Shown piece after piece: positions 21,830 to 31,456 of a stretch of DNA of 64,000 nucleotides; within the stretch, counting starts at the first letter, position 1; each line of letters opens with the position of its first letter. The stretch spans positions 4,466,501-4,530,500 of the forward strand of contig OX291543.1 of assembly GCA_946406115.1 (NCBI GenBank). The letters are read 5' to 3'. The position numbers and the translations under genes were made by a program. Under the pieces are notes generated by a model. It ran no database searches. It was given only the letters and a program-made list of their open reading frames with translations, and was not told the origin of the DNA. The DNA comes from Apoda limacodes. Its lineage: Eukaryota; Arthropoda; Insecta; Lepidoptera; Limacodidae.

Positions 21830-23075
21830 GAGAGGCCATCGTAAATATGCCTGCACCAGTAGACATAACAACAGTTAGAAGTTTGTTGGGTATGGTAAAT
21901 TATCATTTAAAATGATAACCTCATTTAGCTACTATCACAAAGCCTATCAGAGATTTGCTCAAACGGGAGCAGCATAAAAGTCACCACAGATGCCAGCTCA
22001 TACGGTCTTGGAACTATATGAACCTGGACAACAGATGTGGAAACCTATAAGTTATGGTTCACATACTTTAACCAGCACAAAAGTAAACTATGCCCAAATA
22101 GATAAAGAAGTTTTGGCGCTTACTTGGGCATGTGAAAAATTTTCTATTTATTTAATAGGACTGCACTAATTTCAATTAAGAACTGATCATCAGCCATTAG
22201 TTTAATAGTTGAGTTACGAGCCTATTGCTGAATTAACTGCTACAATTCAAAGATTTCATATGAGATGTGCAAGATTTTCATATGAATTTTGCATATTACG
22301 GGTAAATTTTTAAACACAGCAGTTGTACTTTACACTTCGGATAATTACAACCTTAATCAAAACTCAGTAATACTAGCAAGTATTGCGCAATTTAAGCACT
22401 GCCCATGTCTGATTGTTTATTAAATAAAAAAAAAATGTCAAACCAGGGATGACATGTGTTACTTACTTAAAGAGTACATAAAATTTAAAAGAATTAGACA
22501 ATGACATCCTACAATTTTATGCATATTCAGGAGAATTAAATGTCCAAGAACAGTTGATTATGAAAGGAGATTAGATTTACATTCCCCCAGAATTATAAAA
22601 AAATATGTTAGATCGGTTGCCCAAGGACATCTCGGAGTAGAAAAGTGTAGGCAACGCGCCCGTGAATTGCTTTGGTGGCCGGGTATATAAAGTAGAATCT
22701 GAATTTTGATTTAGCAATGCGCTGAATGTATTGAGTACAGGATAACAGGATTGTTCAACCAATGATGTACTCCTAAACAAAGAGAATATATGGTGGTAAT
22801 AGATTATTATATACAGACAGATATCATGAAGTAGCAATTCAACAACTTCTTTGGCCATTATAGTGCATCTCAAAGTCATATTTGTGAGATTTGGCATACC
22901 AAGAATAATTAGATCAGACAATGGTCCACAATTTGATTCATATGAATTCAAAACAATTTGCTACTGAATGGGGTTTCACTCACATAACAAGTAGTCCCCA
23001 TGTCAACTAGTATGATAAATGACATAAAGTTATAGAACTAGAAGAACTCTCTCCTGAAACCAGAGTGTGGGATAC
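21830..23075 (+). pseudogene. Gypsy-type pol remnant, 5' segment
   Basis: Heavily decayed Ty3/Gypsy order: 'TTVRSFLGMVNYH' (end of RT), 'VNYAQIDKEVLALTWACEKF' and 'LRTDHQPL' (RNase H), the integrase zinc-finger 'GHLGVEKCRQRARELLWWPG', then 'RSDNGPQF' (integrase core, second Asp region). It stops at 23075 where the Copia element is inserted; reading resumes at 27971. Stops are frequent and LTRs were not found. It lies in the presumed first intron of the zinc-finger gene, on the opposite strand. Confidence 0.78.
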
Positions 23076-23235
23076 TGTAGTCTTTGCAATAAAAGCCATA
23101 TACTAAAAAAAGTTATATGTCAATTATATCTCTCAATGTTGTTGTAACGTATCTAATAAAATATCTGACGAACTATAAATATTTTATTTATTTTTTAAAT
23201 TAAATAAATACTGCAAACTAAGGCATATTACTATT
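23076..23235 (+). repeat. Copia 5' LTR
   Basis: About 160 bp, starting TGTAGTCTTTGC and ending ACTATT just before the primer-binding site. It contains AATAAAATAT-like polyadenylation signals. It matches 27811-27965 along its whole length. The end is TT rather than the usual CA, but the GATAC flank supports it. Confidence 0.88.
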
Positions 23236-23253
23236 GGTTACGGGCCCGGCGCC
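23236..23253 (+). promoter_or_regulatory. Copia primer-binding site
   Basis: GGTTACGGGCCCGGCGCC follows the LTR directly. It resembles the Copia-type site that pairs with an internal (half-molecule) segment of initiator tRNA-Met rather than with a tRNA 3' end. The comparison is from family knowledge. Confidence 0.75.
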
Positions 23254-24758
23254 CATAGCTTGCAGGAATAAGGAATTATTATAAAACTGATGTGAGTAAA
23301 TAAGACATTTTTGAGACTGTTTCACATCGGAATAGAACTGCGATTTATCGTCAGGAGAGGCAACGTAAAAATGGACACAATGGCTACAAGCAATTGTTTG
23401 AAGTCCAATGGAGATAATTGGGCAGTTTGGAAGTTCCAAACCAATGTGATGTTAAAAAGTAAAGGCTATTTTGATATTGTCTCCGGAGAAAAATTAAAAC
23501 CAGAAAATTAAAAAGAAAAGCTGGAATGGTCTAAGTTAGATGCAAAAGCCGAAGAAATTATTGTTACACGGATGGACTCAGGTTCCCTAACACATCTTGT
23601 ATCTTGCGTCAGTAGCTGTGAAATGTTCTAAAATTGAAATTTATTTATGATAAAACACACAACGTTTTTTTTGTTGTGTCTGCAGTTGTATCACGTCTCG
23701 AAGAAATTAAAAGTAAATTGAAAACAGCTTGTGAGCCACTTTCAGATAAAATGTTAATTACAAAAATAATCATGTCTTTGCCTGAAACATTTAACCATTT
23801 TAGATCTGCTTGGGAATCTGTTCCAGCGAAAAGTCAGACACTCAAAGAAATAACTTCTCGTTGAGGAAGAACGTGCAACACGTGAGTAAAATTTTGAAGA
23901 AACTACAGCTTTAGTGAGTAATAGCATTGTTTGCACTATCTGTAGAAAAGTAGCAAATTTAAAAAAAAAATGCTTCAAGAATAAGCCACATAGTTAAATA
24001 CTGCTATTTTAAAAAGAAGCAAGCTCAACAGAAAAACAGCCTTGATAAAAGCAGTAGTAATGCCACAGCCTTAGTTGCTGTCAACTCTTGAAGTAGCATA
24101 CAGTGGTACATGGATAGTGGCTGTACTAACCATTTGTCGAAGAATAAAGAATATTTCTATTAATTTGAGGTCATAGACTATGACTACCCAATCAAGCTGG
24201 GAAATAGACTGAGATAAAAGCCATGGGCATAGTCATGGAATGATGAAACCTGGTCTCCACTAGACCTGAAAAACGTATTTTATGTTCCAAATTTAAAAGT
24301 AAATTTATTTTCTGTGACGAGCGCCCTAGATAAAGGACTAATTTTGACTTCGAATAATAGCGAATGCAACTTCTCGAAGCATGGGTCAGTAGGAGCTAAA
24401 AACAACTTTTTAAAATGATTTTTATAAAAACTGAAAAAGCTTTTAGTACAGAAGAATCTGATTGCCTACAAAATGAACATGTAGAAAATAAGTCTAGCTG
24501 TTCCGACGGAAAGTGCGATTTCTTCAAGTACCACAAAATGCTAGCACATCAGCATTTTACGCATGTAAAGAAAGTTTCGCTGTCAAACGATATTATTCTT
24601 CCGTATTTTAGCAAAGAACATTTTTGTACTGCTTGCATTCAAGGTAAACATTGCAAAAAACCATTCTGCAAAAGTGAGTCGACAACCACTAATAACGGCG
24701 AATTAATACACGCAGATGTGTTCTGTCGGAGGTACCCGCTATTTTCTACTTATTTAAG

Positions 24759-25308
24759 ACTAGCTTCTGCCAGCGGCTTCGCCCGCTCTAAATTTCGTTA
24801 TCGGCGTAGGTTCTTACGGCAACTCCTCAATCATAGAAAATAACAAACAATCAAATCAAATGGTATAATACATTCGTGTCTGTGAAACCATGGAAATACA
24901 CATACAAAAATTCAACCCAATTGGTAAAGCCGTTTGATAGTTGACAAACCAACAGCAGCGCCACCTACCGAGTCCAATTGTATTTTTTAAATCATCCAGA
25001 AAACCATCGAAATACCCATATAAAATTTCAACCCAATCGGTTCAGCCGTTTAGAAGTTATGTGAAAAAGGAAGTAATTAAGTAATTAGGAATGTACAGAA
25101 GTATAATTCTTTTACCTGTTGTCCTATTACCCGTTTTCCGGTAGGAATGAAGCATTTTCCCGCGGTAAAAAGAAGTTTATGTTCATCAGGGATAATGTCG
25201 GCTTCTAATGGTAAAAGAATTTTTCAAATCGGTCCAGTAGTTTCGGAGCCTATTCAATACAAACAAACAAACAATCAAATCTTTCCTCTTTATAATATTA
25301 GTATAGAG
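24759..25308 (+). repeat. Repeat R1, full-length copy inserted in Copia integrase
   Basis: It starts ACTAGCTTCTGCCAGCGGCT and ends near 'CTTTATAATATTAGTATAG'. Copia integrase sequence stops at the left edge and resumes at the right edge, so about 550 bp is a clean insertion. It is non-coding apart from incidental frames. This copy defines the family ends best. Confidence 0.7.
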
Positions 25309-27303
25309 TATAGAGATAGATCACATTTTCGCACAGTTTATTTTATAAAAGAAAAGAGTGAGGTTTATTTAAAACTTAAGATATTTTTTGCATTGTGCAA
25401 AAAATGAAGGGAGAAACATTAAAACTCTTATAACAGATAACGGTTTCTAAATTCAAATGTCAAAAGTTTGTTAGAGGGCCTTGGAGTAGTCCATCAAAGA
25501 ACTGTACCCTACACTCAAGCACAAAATGGCAAATTCAAAAGGGAAATGCGAACGATCATGGAAGCAGCAAGGTCGATGATGAAAGACAAACATGTTGAGA
25601 AGGACCTTTAGGCTGAGGCTGTTAATATGGCTGTCTACATAATCAACGGAACAGGCACCAGTACAGCTATTGGAAAAATCCGTACGAATTATGACACAAC
25701 AAAACTTTAAATTTGAAGTTTTTAAAAGCTTACTTTGGACAAAGGATGAGCTTACTGCAATATGCTTACCATCTACTTCATCAATAAACAGTCAAGATAG
25801 CTTGAATACATCAACTGTTTCTGAAAAGTTAAATGAATCAGACTATAAGCAGCATCAACGTCCTAGAGAGAAGAATTTGACTTATGCTATCTAACCATGG
25901 ATCTTGAAGAACCAAAAACTCTTAAAGATGCTATGTCGTCTTCTCATTCTGGTTTTTGGCAGAAGTCTATGGAGACGGAGAAAGCAGCTCTAAATGAAAA
26001 TAATATGTGGGTAGTAATTGACAGGTTAGCAAATCAAAATTTAGTAAATATTAAGTGGGTTCATAAAATAAAACGTGCCAAGCAAGGCCAAATCAAACAA
26101 TTTAAGGCCAGACTAGTAGCAAGGGGTTTCTTACAAAATAATTTAAATTATGATGATGTTTACTCTCCTGTTGTAAAACTAGCAACAGTATGGGCCATAT
26201 TAGCCATTAGTACTTAATATGGCTGGCCCATTTACCAAATGGATGTTTGTAGTGCCTTTTATGCATGGCAATATACAGGAAGATATTTTTCTGACTTTAC
26301 CTGACAATTTCAATTTACCAAAAGATAAGGTTTGCAAGTTGCAAAAATCACTTTACGGTTTATAAAAAAATCCCTTGTTATTGGTATGATAAGTTTCACA
26401 AATTAGTGATCCTTCAAAACTTTAAAAAAACATTTAGCAATCAATGTATGTACTTACATAAAAGATGATTGTAAAGTATGTTATTATTTTTGTTAATGAT
26501 CTTTTAATAACTGGCACTGGTTCAATGGTTAAATACATAATAGATCAGATGAACAAAAACTTTATAATGAAGGATCTAGTTTAGTGAGTAATTATTTAGG
26601 TATTGCTATCAAACAAGATCTATGCAAAGGAACTATTATGTTAAATTAGTCAAATTACTTAGAAAACATTTTAAAAGATTTAATATGTTTGATTTCCATG
26701 GCATGTCTACACCTATGGAAATTAATTTTCATGAACTGCATTTGCAAAAGACTTTCAGAAAGTGAACAAATAGAGCATCAGTGCAGGCAAGTCATAGGAT
26801 GTGTCATGTATACAATGTTAGGTACAAGACCGGATATATGTTCTAGTATAACCTTTTGTCTAGATTTCAGACTTGTGCCAGTAATGATTTATGGCAGTGA
26901 AAAGATTATTAAGATACCTAAAGCAGACTTCAGTTAATTTATCGTAAAAATGATTGTATATTCTACAGGCTATTCTAATGCAGACTGGGGAAGTAACTCA
27001 AGTGATAGAAAGTCAACTACTGGTTTTTGTTTTCAAGTTTATGGTAATTTAGTTTCTTGGTGTTCAAAGACACAGTCAACAATTGCTTTATCGTCCTGTG
27101 AAGCTGAATATATTTTCTCTAAGCAGCTGCATCAGTGAAGCGTGTTGGTTCCGTAATTTGTTTTTAGAACTAGAACTAGCAGTAAACATTAAGGTTGTCA
27201 ACTTTGAAGATAACCAGTCAGCTATTCGCTGCAGTAATTCTTTAGAACAATTAAAACGAATGAAGCATTTGGACATAAAGTATCACTTCATTAATGAAAA
27301 AGT

Positions 27304-27397
27304 TACTAATGGTGTTAGTTAGTTAGTTGGACTTATGTTTTCCGCACTTAGCCTCATAATAGGGCCATTGTACGTAGGTAACCTACTAATGGTGTTA
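27304..27397 (+). repeat. 66-bp insertion flanked by a 14-bp direct duplication
   Basis: TACTAATGGTGTTA occurs at 27304-27317 and again at 27384-27397 in the Copia RNase H end. The 66 bp between (GTTAGTTAGTTGGACTTATG...) is not Copia-like. The pattern fits a tiny, extremely 5'-truncated insertion with target duplication or filler DNA at a repaired break. Confidence 0.7.
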
Positions 27398-27801
27398 TTG
27401 ATATTATATATGTTCCTACAAGCGACCAAGCTGTCGATATCCTAACTAAGCCGCTCCCTCTGCAAGGTTTTGAAAAATTAAGGAGTTTGATGTTAGGCTA
27501 ATTTTTTATTGAAGGAGGGAATAAGTAGTTACATATGCAATAAAAAATATATGCATAGATCACTTACTTTGTTTTCTGATTTTTGTTGTTTACCATAATT
27601 TTTATTTAGGAAATGAATTATGTTTTTATTACTTGTAGAATCAATTGCTATACCATAATACAAAAAATATTATAATATAGGTATAAGTGTTTTGTTTACT
27701 GTTAAGAAGAGAGACATATTTTAACTTGTTATGCTTAGGAAAAGTTTTATGTTTGATTTTAATTTTTATTATCTATACTATTTTTTAACTTGTCTTTTAT
27801 T

Positions 27802-27810
27802 GAGGGAGGG
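27802..27810 (+). promoter_or_regulatory. Copia polypurine tract
   Basis: GAGGGAGGG lies directly before the 3' LTR, the expected site for plus-strand DNA priming. Confidence 0.8.
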
Positions 27811-27965
27811 TGTGGTCTTTGCAATAAAAGCCATATACTAAGAAAAAGTTATATGTCAATTATATGTCTCAATGTTGTTGTAACATATCTAATAAAATAT
27901 CTGACCAACTATGAATATTTTATCTTTTCTATAATTAAATAAATACTGCAAGGTATATTACTATT
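27811..27965 (+). repeat. Copia 3' LTR
   Basis: About 155 bp, starting TGTGGTCTTTGCAATAAAAG and ending ACTATT, followed by the target duplication GATAC. It lacks a 5-bp stretch found near the end of the 5' LTR. Confidence 0.88.
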
Positions 27966-27970
27966 GATAC

Positions 27971-28150
27971 AAATCTAAAAAAATATGGAATTTTTCTGGC
28001 GAAAAGAAGAGAATGGTAATATTAATATATTATTATTTTTTTACAATGAGAAGGATGTTGTGTTAGGTTCTATTACAGAAGTTGAATGTTTAGTTACAAT
28101 GCCAGTCAAGTAAATAAACATAATTATTTCAAATATCATTTAATTTCTTA
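27971..28150 (+). pseudogene. Gypsy pol remnant, 3' segment
   Basis: Beyond the Copia target duplication the frame reads 'NLKKYGIFLA', which continues the integrase C-terminal region whose upstream half ('LSPETRVW') ends at 23075. This shows that Copia inserted into Gypsy. No 3' LTR is recognised. Confidence 0.6.
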
Positions 28151-28479
28151 CTGAAACAAGCACCAGTAGGTATTTCAGTATAGAGTTTTTTATTTAGAAA
28201 TTTTTAGTATTCCATCAATTTTTGTGTTTTATTTGTGTATAAGGAGATGCTTCTATATCGATTAAATATTTTTTTAACACAACAGTAGCTTGTGCCCAAT
28301 AAGTAAATATTTACCAAATCATTTCAACGCAAAAATTATGTGGTGCAGATGAGTAAAAAATTACCAGTTTCTCTTTTTCAATTTCTAAATTCCCCCCTTC
28401 CCAACCAAGCCGGAATTTAATGGGCAATAGAAAACAATTTTTACATCATTGCTGATATTGTTTACAAACCAACACTCAC

Positions 28480-28677
28480 CTGCGCACATGACATCAAACA
28501 TTTATTGTATTTTATTAGATCATATTTTACATCCTCTTCCTCTAACTTTATTTGTTCGCCAACAAGTTCTTCTTTAATCACTATCTTGCTTCCATCTGTA
28601 AACATCTCTGGTACAATCGTAGTGGTTATATTCTCTTTGTCTGGTACCACGTCTTTGACCATAGCAGCATGGTCCAT
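28480..28677 (-). CDS. Candidate first coding exon of the zinc-finger gene
   Basis: A minus-strand open segment begins at an ATG at 28677-28675 ('MDHAAMVKDVVP') and contains 'KIVIKEELVGE', 'KLEEEDVKYD' and 'CLMSCAQ'. It ends at a consensus donor (CAG|GTGAGT, exon end 28480) in phase 0. The frame is also open upstream to about 28788, where a retroelement poly-A tail has landed, so a longer 5' part may have been cut. The IKEE motif and acidic composition resemble linker exons of lepidopteran C2H2 genes. Phase agrees with the exon at 16593-16476. The intron would be about 11.9 kb. Confidence 0.55.
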
Positions 28678-29033
28678 GTTGAGGCTGGGAACTCTCCCTA
28701 TATTATAATGCATAGTGATTATATTCTCTTTGTAATAATGTAGCCTTTGCTGGGAACAACACATATTATGTCCGAGGAACAACTTCAAGGTTTTTTTTTT
28801 TTTTTTTTGTGGCTTTAATTAAGTCAGAAGACTCAATTATTTGCCAATGTCAGTTAACACGAAATAAATAAGATGCTGGGGAACGGTTTCTATTGAAGTA
28901 AATATTGAACTTACTCAATCTATGTATACTACAAAAACAAAATACTAGGTAACTAAAAACAAAATTGAAATACATACGTATTTAAAAATATCATAACAAT
29001 ACATAAACATAGATACAAAACAATACATAAATT

Positions 29034-29930
29034 TCAAAGTCTAATATTATTAAATGACATGAATTTAGACATAATTTTGATGAATTTACGTAAATATACA
29101 TAAGTAAGGAGGCATTTAAGGTTAATAGGACGAGGGATATTACAGGGTAGTAATTCATACAATGATGATGATAGTTTTGGGCATTCAAAAAATATATGAT
29201 CCATAGTACCCTTGTCCAAGCCACATTCACACAAAGAATTGTCCCTGATCCTGAGTTTAGCTAAATGAACCGGAGTACAAGCATGACCAAAACGAAGGCG
29301 ACAAATAGTTGTAGTAAACATTCTATTTGTATCACGACGACGGAAAAACCATAGTTTCGATGGGATATCAAGTTGAATGTCACCATAGTGCTTACCTTTA
29401 AGTGCTTTGGAAACTTTCCACATCGAGTCCCAAGATTTTATCAATTGGGGTTTTGTTAAGGTAAGAAGGTCATGGCCGTATAATTTATGATGTTCTAAGG
29501 AGCCAGAAACAATGGCATCACTAGCACATGAATCAGCAACTTCATTGCCCTGTATCCCAGAATGTCCTGGTATCCAGGCCAATACAACATCCATATCTTT
29601 ACACAGACACTTATATAAGGCTTCTTTTATGTTTAAGATGATTGGAAATGGAGATCTACAACGGAATTGGTTTGCGAGAATTGCCTGTAGACAGCTTAAT
29701 GAATCGGACAGAATTAAAGATTTATTAAGGGAATGAGATTCAATATAATTTATGGCTTCTAATATAGCAATAGATTCACCAGTAAAGACAGAACATTCAG
29801 CTGGGCACTTGTAATTTAGAATTGTATTAAATTTTGGTATCCAAACTGCTGCCCCAACACATCCATTTTCCGACAATTTTGAGGCATCAGTATAAAGAGG
29901 AGACCAACCTCGCCAGTCTTTAAACAGTTT
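29034..29930 (-). CDS. RNase H domain and C-terminus of I-like element, copy 1
   Basis: An open minus-strand frame starts before 29876. It includes 'LYTDAS' (first Asp), 'SVFTGESIAILEAINYI' (Glu), 'LSDSLSCLQAI' (Asp) and 'WIPGHSGIQGNEVAD' (His/Asp), so all RNase H catalytic positions are present. A Cys/His region ('CECGLDKGTMDHIFFECP') follows, as in I- and R1-like elements. The role in the family is removal of RNA from the RNA/cDNA hybrid. The frame is intact for about 290 codons, but RT lies in a different frame upstream. Confidence 0.85.
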   Translation of the reverse strand, partial: KLFKDWRGWSPLYTDASKLSENGCVGAAVWIPKFNTILNYKCPAECSVFTGESIAILEAINYIESHSLNKSLILSDSLSCLQAILANQFRCRSPFPIILNIKEALYKCLCKDMDVVLAWIPGHSGIQGNEVADSCASDAIVSGSLEHHKLYGHDLLTLTKPQLIKSWDSMWKVSKALKGKHYGDIQLDIPSKLWFFRRRDTNRMFTTTICRLRFGHACTPVHLAKLRIRDNSLCECGLDKGTMDHIFFECPKLSSSLYELLPCNIPRPINLKCLLTYVYLRKFIKIMSKFMSFNNIRL

Positions 29931-30181
29931 TCTTTGTAAGGATAAGTTTGCTTAGTTATGCCTAGATTCAAATTAACTTTGGGACGAAAAGTCAGAGCTT
30001 GGAAATTAGTACAAAAGAGAGGAAATCTGGGAAATTTAGTAGGAGGGCATGTAAGATTGGCAATTTTGAAAAAGCTTTTAAGAATAGGAGGAATATCTTT
30101 ATGAAGCCAGTAAGGGGAGAATTGAACTTGTATAGCTAATTGGTGCAATCGTAATAATAAAGGATGTGAATCAAATTGAAA

Positions 30182-31051
30182 TTATTTATATATAAATCGA
30201 TCACTAAGAAACTGCCGGCGTAATTTCATAGGAGGTTCTACACATTCTATTTGTAGACAGTTAATAGGAGTGGACTTCATTGCTCCAGTAATAATTCTAA
30301 GGCATTTATATTGAATCAGGTCTAGTTTAGCTAAGGCCAATTTATTACATGGTTCTATAGTAAAGCAAGCATAATCAAAATGACTACGAATTATGGCATT
30401 ATAAATGAATTTTTGTGTGTATGGATGACTGTCCCACCAAACACCTGCTAAAGCGCTAAGAACATTTACCCCCTTTTCGCACTTTTGAGTGATATAATTT
30501 AGATGAGGAATATCAGTCATTCTGCGGTCCAGAAAAACTACCAGGAATTTTACTGTTTCTACCAATGGGATAGCCTGATTTTTATAAAGAATTTCAATAT
30601 CTGGAGAAGATCTGCGTCTAGAGAACACTATCACTGAGCTTTTAGGGGAAGACAGCTCTAGTCCATGATTGGAAAGCCAATCTGAAAGATAACTCATTGC
30701 TGAATTAAGGCGAGTTCGAGCTAAAGAAATGTCTTGGCTAGGGAAATATAATGCAAGATCATCTGCATACTGAAGTATACGACAGAAAGAATTGACAGAT
30801 TGCTCTAAGTCAAATGTGTATAAGCTATAGAGAAGAGGGCTGAGAACCGATCCTTGTGGGAGACCTTTCCAAACATATCTTGCTGGAAGAAGAGATCCCT
30901 GAGAGCGAATATAGATGGTCCTCTGCATAAGCAAATTTAAAATAAATTGAATGACTTTTACTGGGACATTTAGCTGTAGTAATTTTTGTTTCAGAACTGG
31001 TAAAAGAACAAGGTTTAATCTTACGCAGTATTTGTTTACTCCCCTGGACAT
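30182..31051 (-). pseudogene. Reverse transcriptase C-terminal two-thirds of I-like element, copy 1
   Basis: This minus-strand frame carries 'LPQGSVLSPLLYSLY' and the catalytic 'LQYADDLALYF', then 'LSDWLSNHGLELSSPKS', 'VKFLVVFLDRRM' and the thumb/linker. The N-terminal fingers are missing because the copy is 5'-truncated near 31060. A shift between about 30180 and 29930 separates it from RNase H. Confidence 0.85.
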
Positions 31052-31456
31052 ATACTATTATCCATAGACAATATTAAAAAGGAACTATTATCTGTGGTTT
31101 ACTCTATAATAGGGTGCGTTCCAAATAGCAACGAGCAAGGTTAAAAAAGTGGTCTTGGGACAAGGATGAATAATTTTCATGTCAAGTTGAATTCTTTACA
31201 CTGCCCTAGAAAAGGTTAAAAATCACTCCTGTCAGTGTGAAAATTAACTGTCGAACACTCGTTCCAGAACGGGTTGATTTTTCAAATTTACCGGGCGATA
31301 AATACTCGCCGAGATTTGGAACATAGCCTAAGAGATTTAAGAAAATTTTTTTTTTTCTGAACTGTCTATGCAGTTGGCTGTTGCAGCCATTACTGCTTCA
31401 CCGGGCTTTTTGGGGCGAGACTCTGAAGGAGCTTCAGCCCATATAGCGCCCAACGC

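Larger units (their letters stand above)
23371..27490 (+). pseudogene. Copia gag-pol (broken)
   Basis: Gag starts near 23371 (Met, then 'TMATSNCLKSNGDNW' and 'VWKF'). A 'MDSGCTNHLSK' protease-type motif lies near 24112. Integrase follows ('YHKMLAHQHFTHV', 'CTACIQGKHCKKPF', 'GELIHADV', then after the insertion 'HFRTVYFIKEKSEV'). RT at 25897-26217 has 'NNMWVVIDRL', 'KWVHKIKRA', 'FKARLVARGF' and 'YDDVYSPVV', and RNase H at 26950-27138 has 'SNADWGSNSSDRKSTTGFCF' and 'LSSCEAEY'. Stops and shifts are spread throughout. The RNase H end carries a 66-bp insertion at 27318-27383. Confidence 0.85.
23076..27965 (+). mobile_element. Complete Copia LTR retrotransposon with GATAC target duplication
   Basis: Both LTRs, primer-binding site, gag, pol and polypurine tract are present in order. 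GATAC occurs immediately outside both ends (23071-23075 and 27966-27970), so this is one integration event. The LTRs start TGTRGTCTTTGCAATAAAAG and differ by roughly ten substitutions and one small indel over about 155 bp, so insertion is not recent. The coding region is broken by stops and by a repeat insertion at 24759-25308. The element interrupts the Gypsy remnant. Confidence 0.9.
28791..31060 (-). mobile_element. I-group non-LTR retrotransposon with RNase H, copy 1, 5'-truncated
   Basis: A T-run at 28791-28808 is the poly-A tail on the minus strand. Upstream come a 3' UTR, an RNase H frame and an RT frame, the domain order of I/Loa-type elements. The endonuclease and ORF1 are missing. 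It landed right next to the zinc-finger exon at 28480-28677. A second, more decayed copy lies at 35000-37940. Confidence 0.85.
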
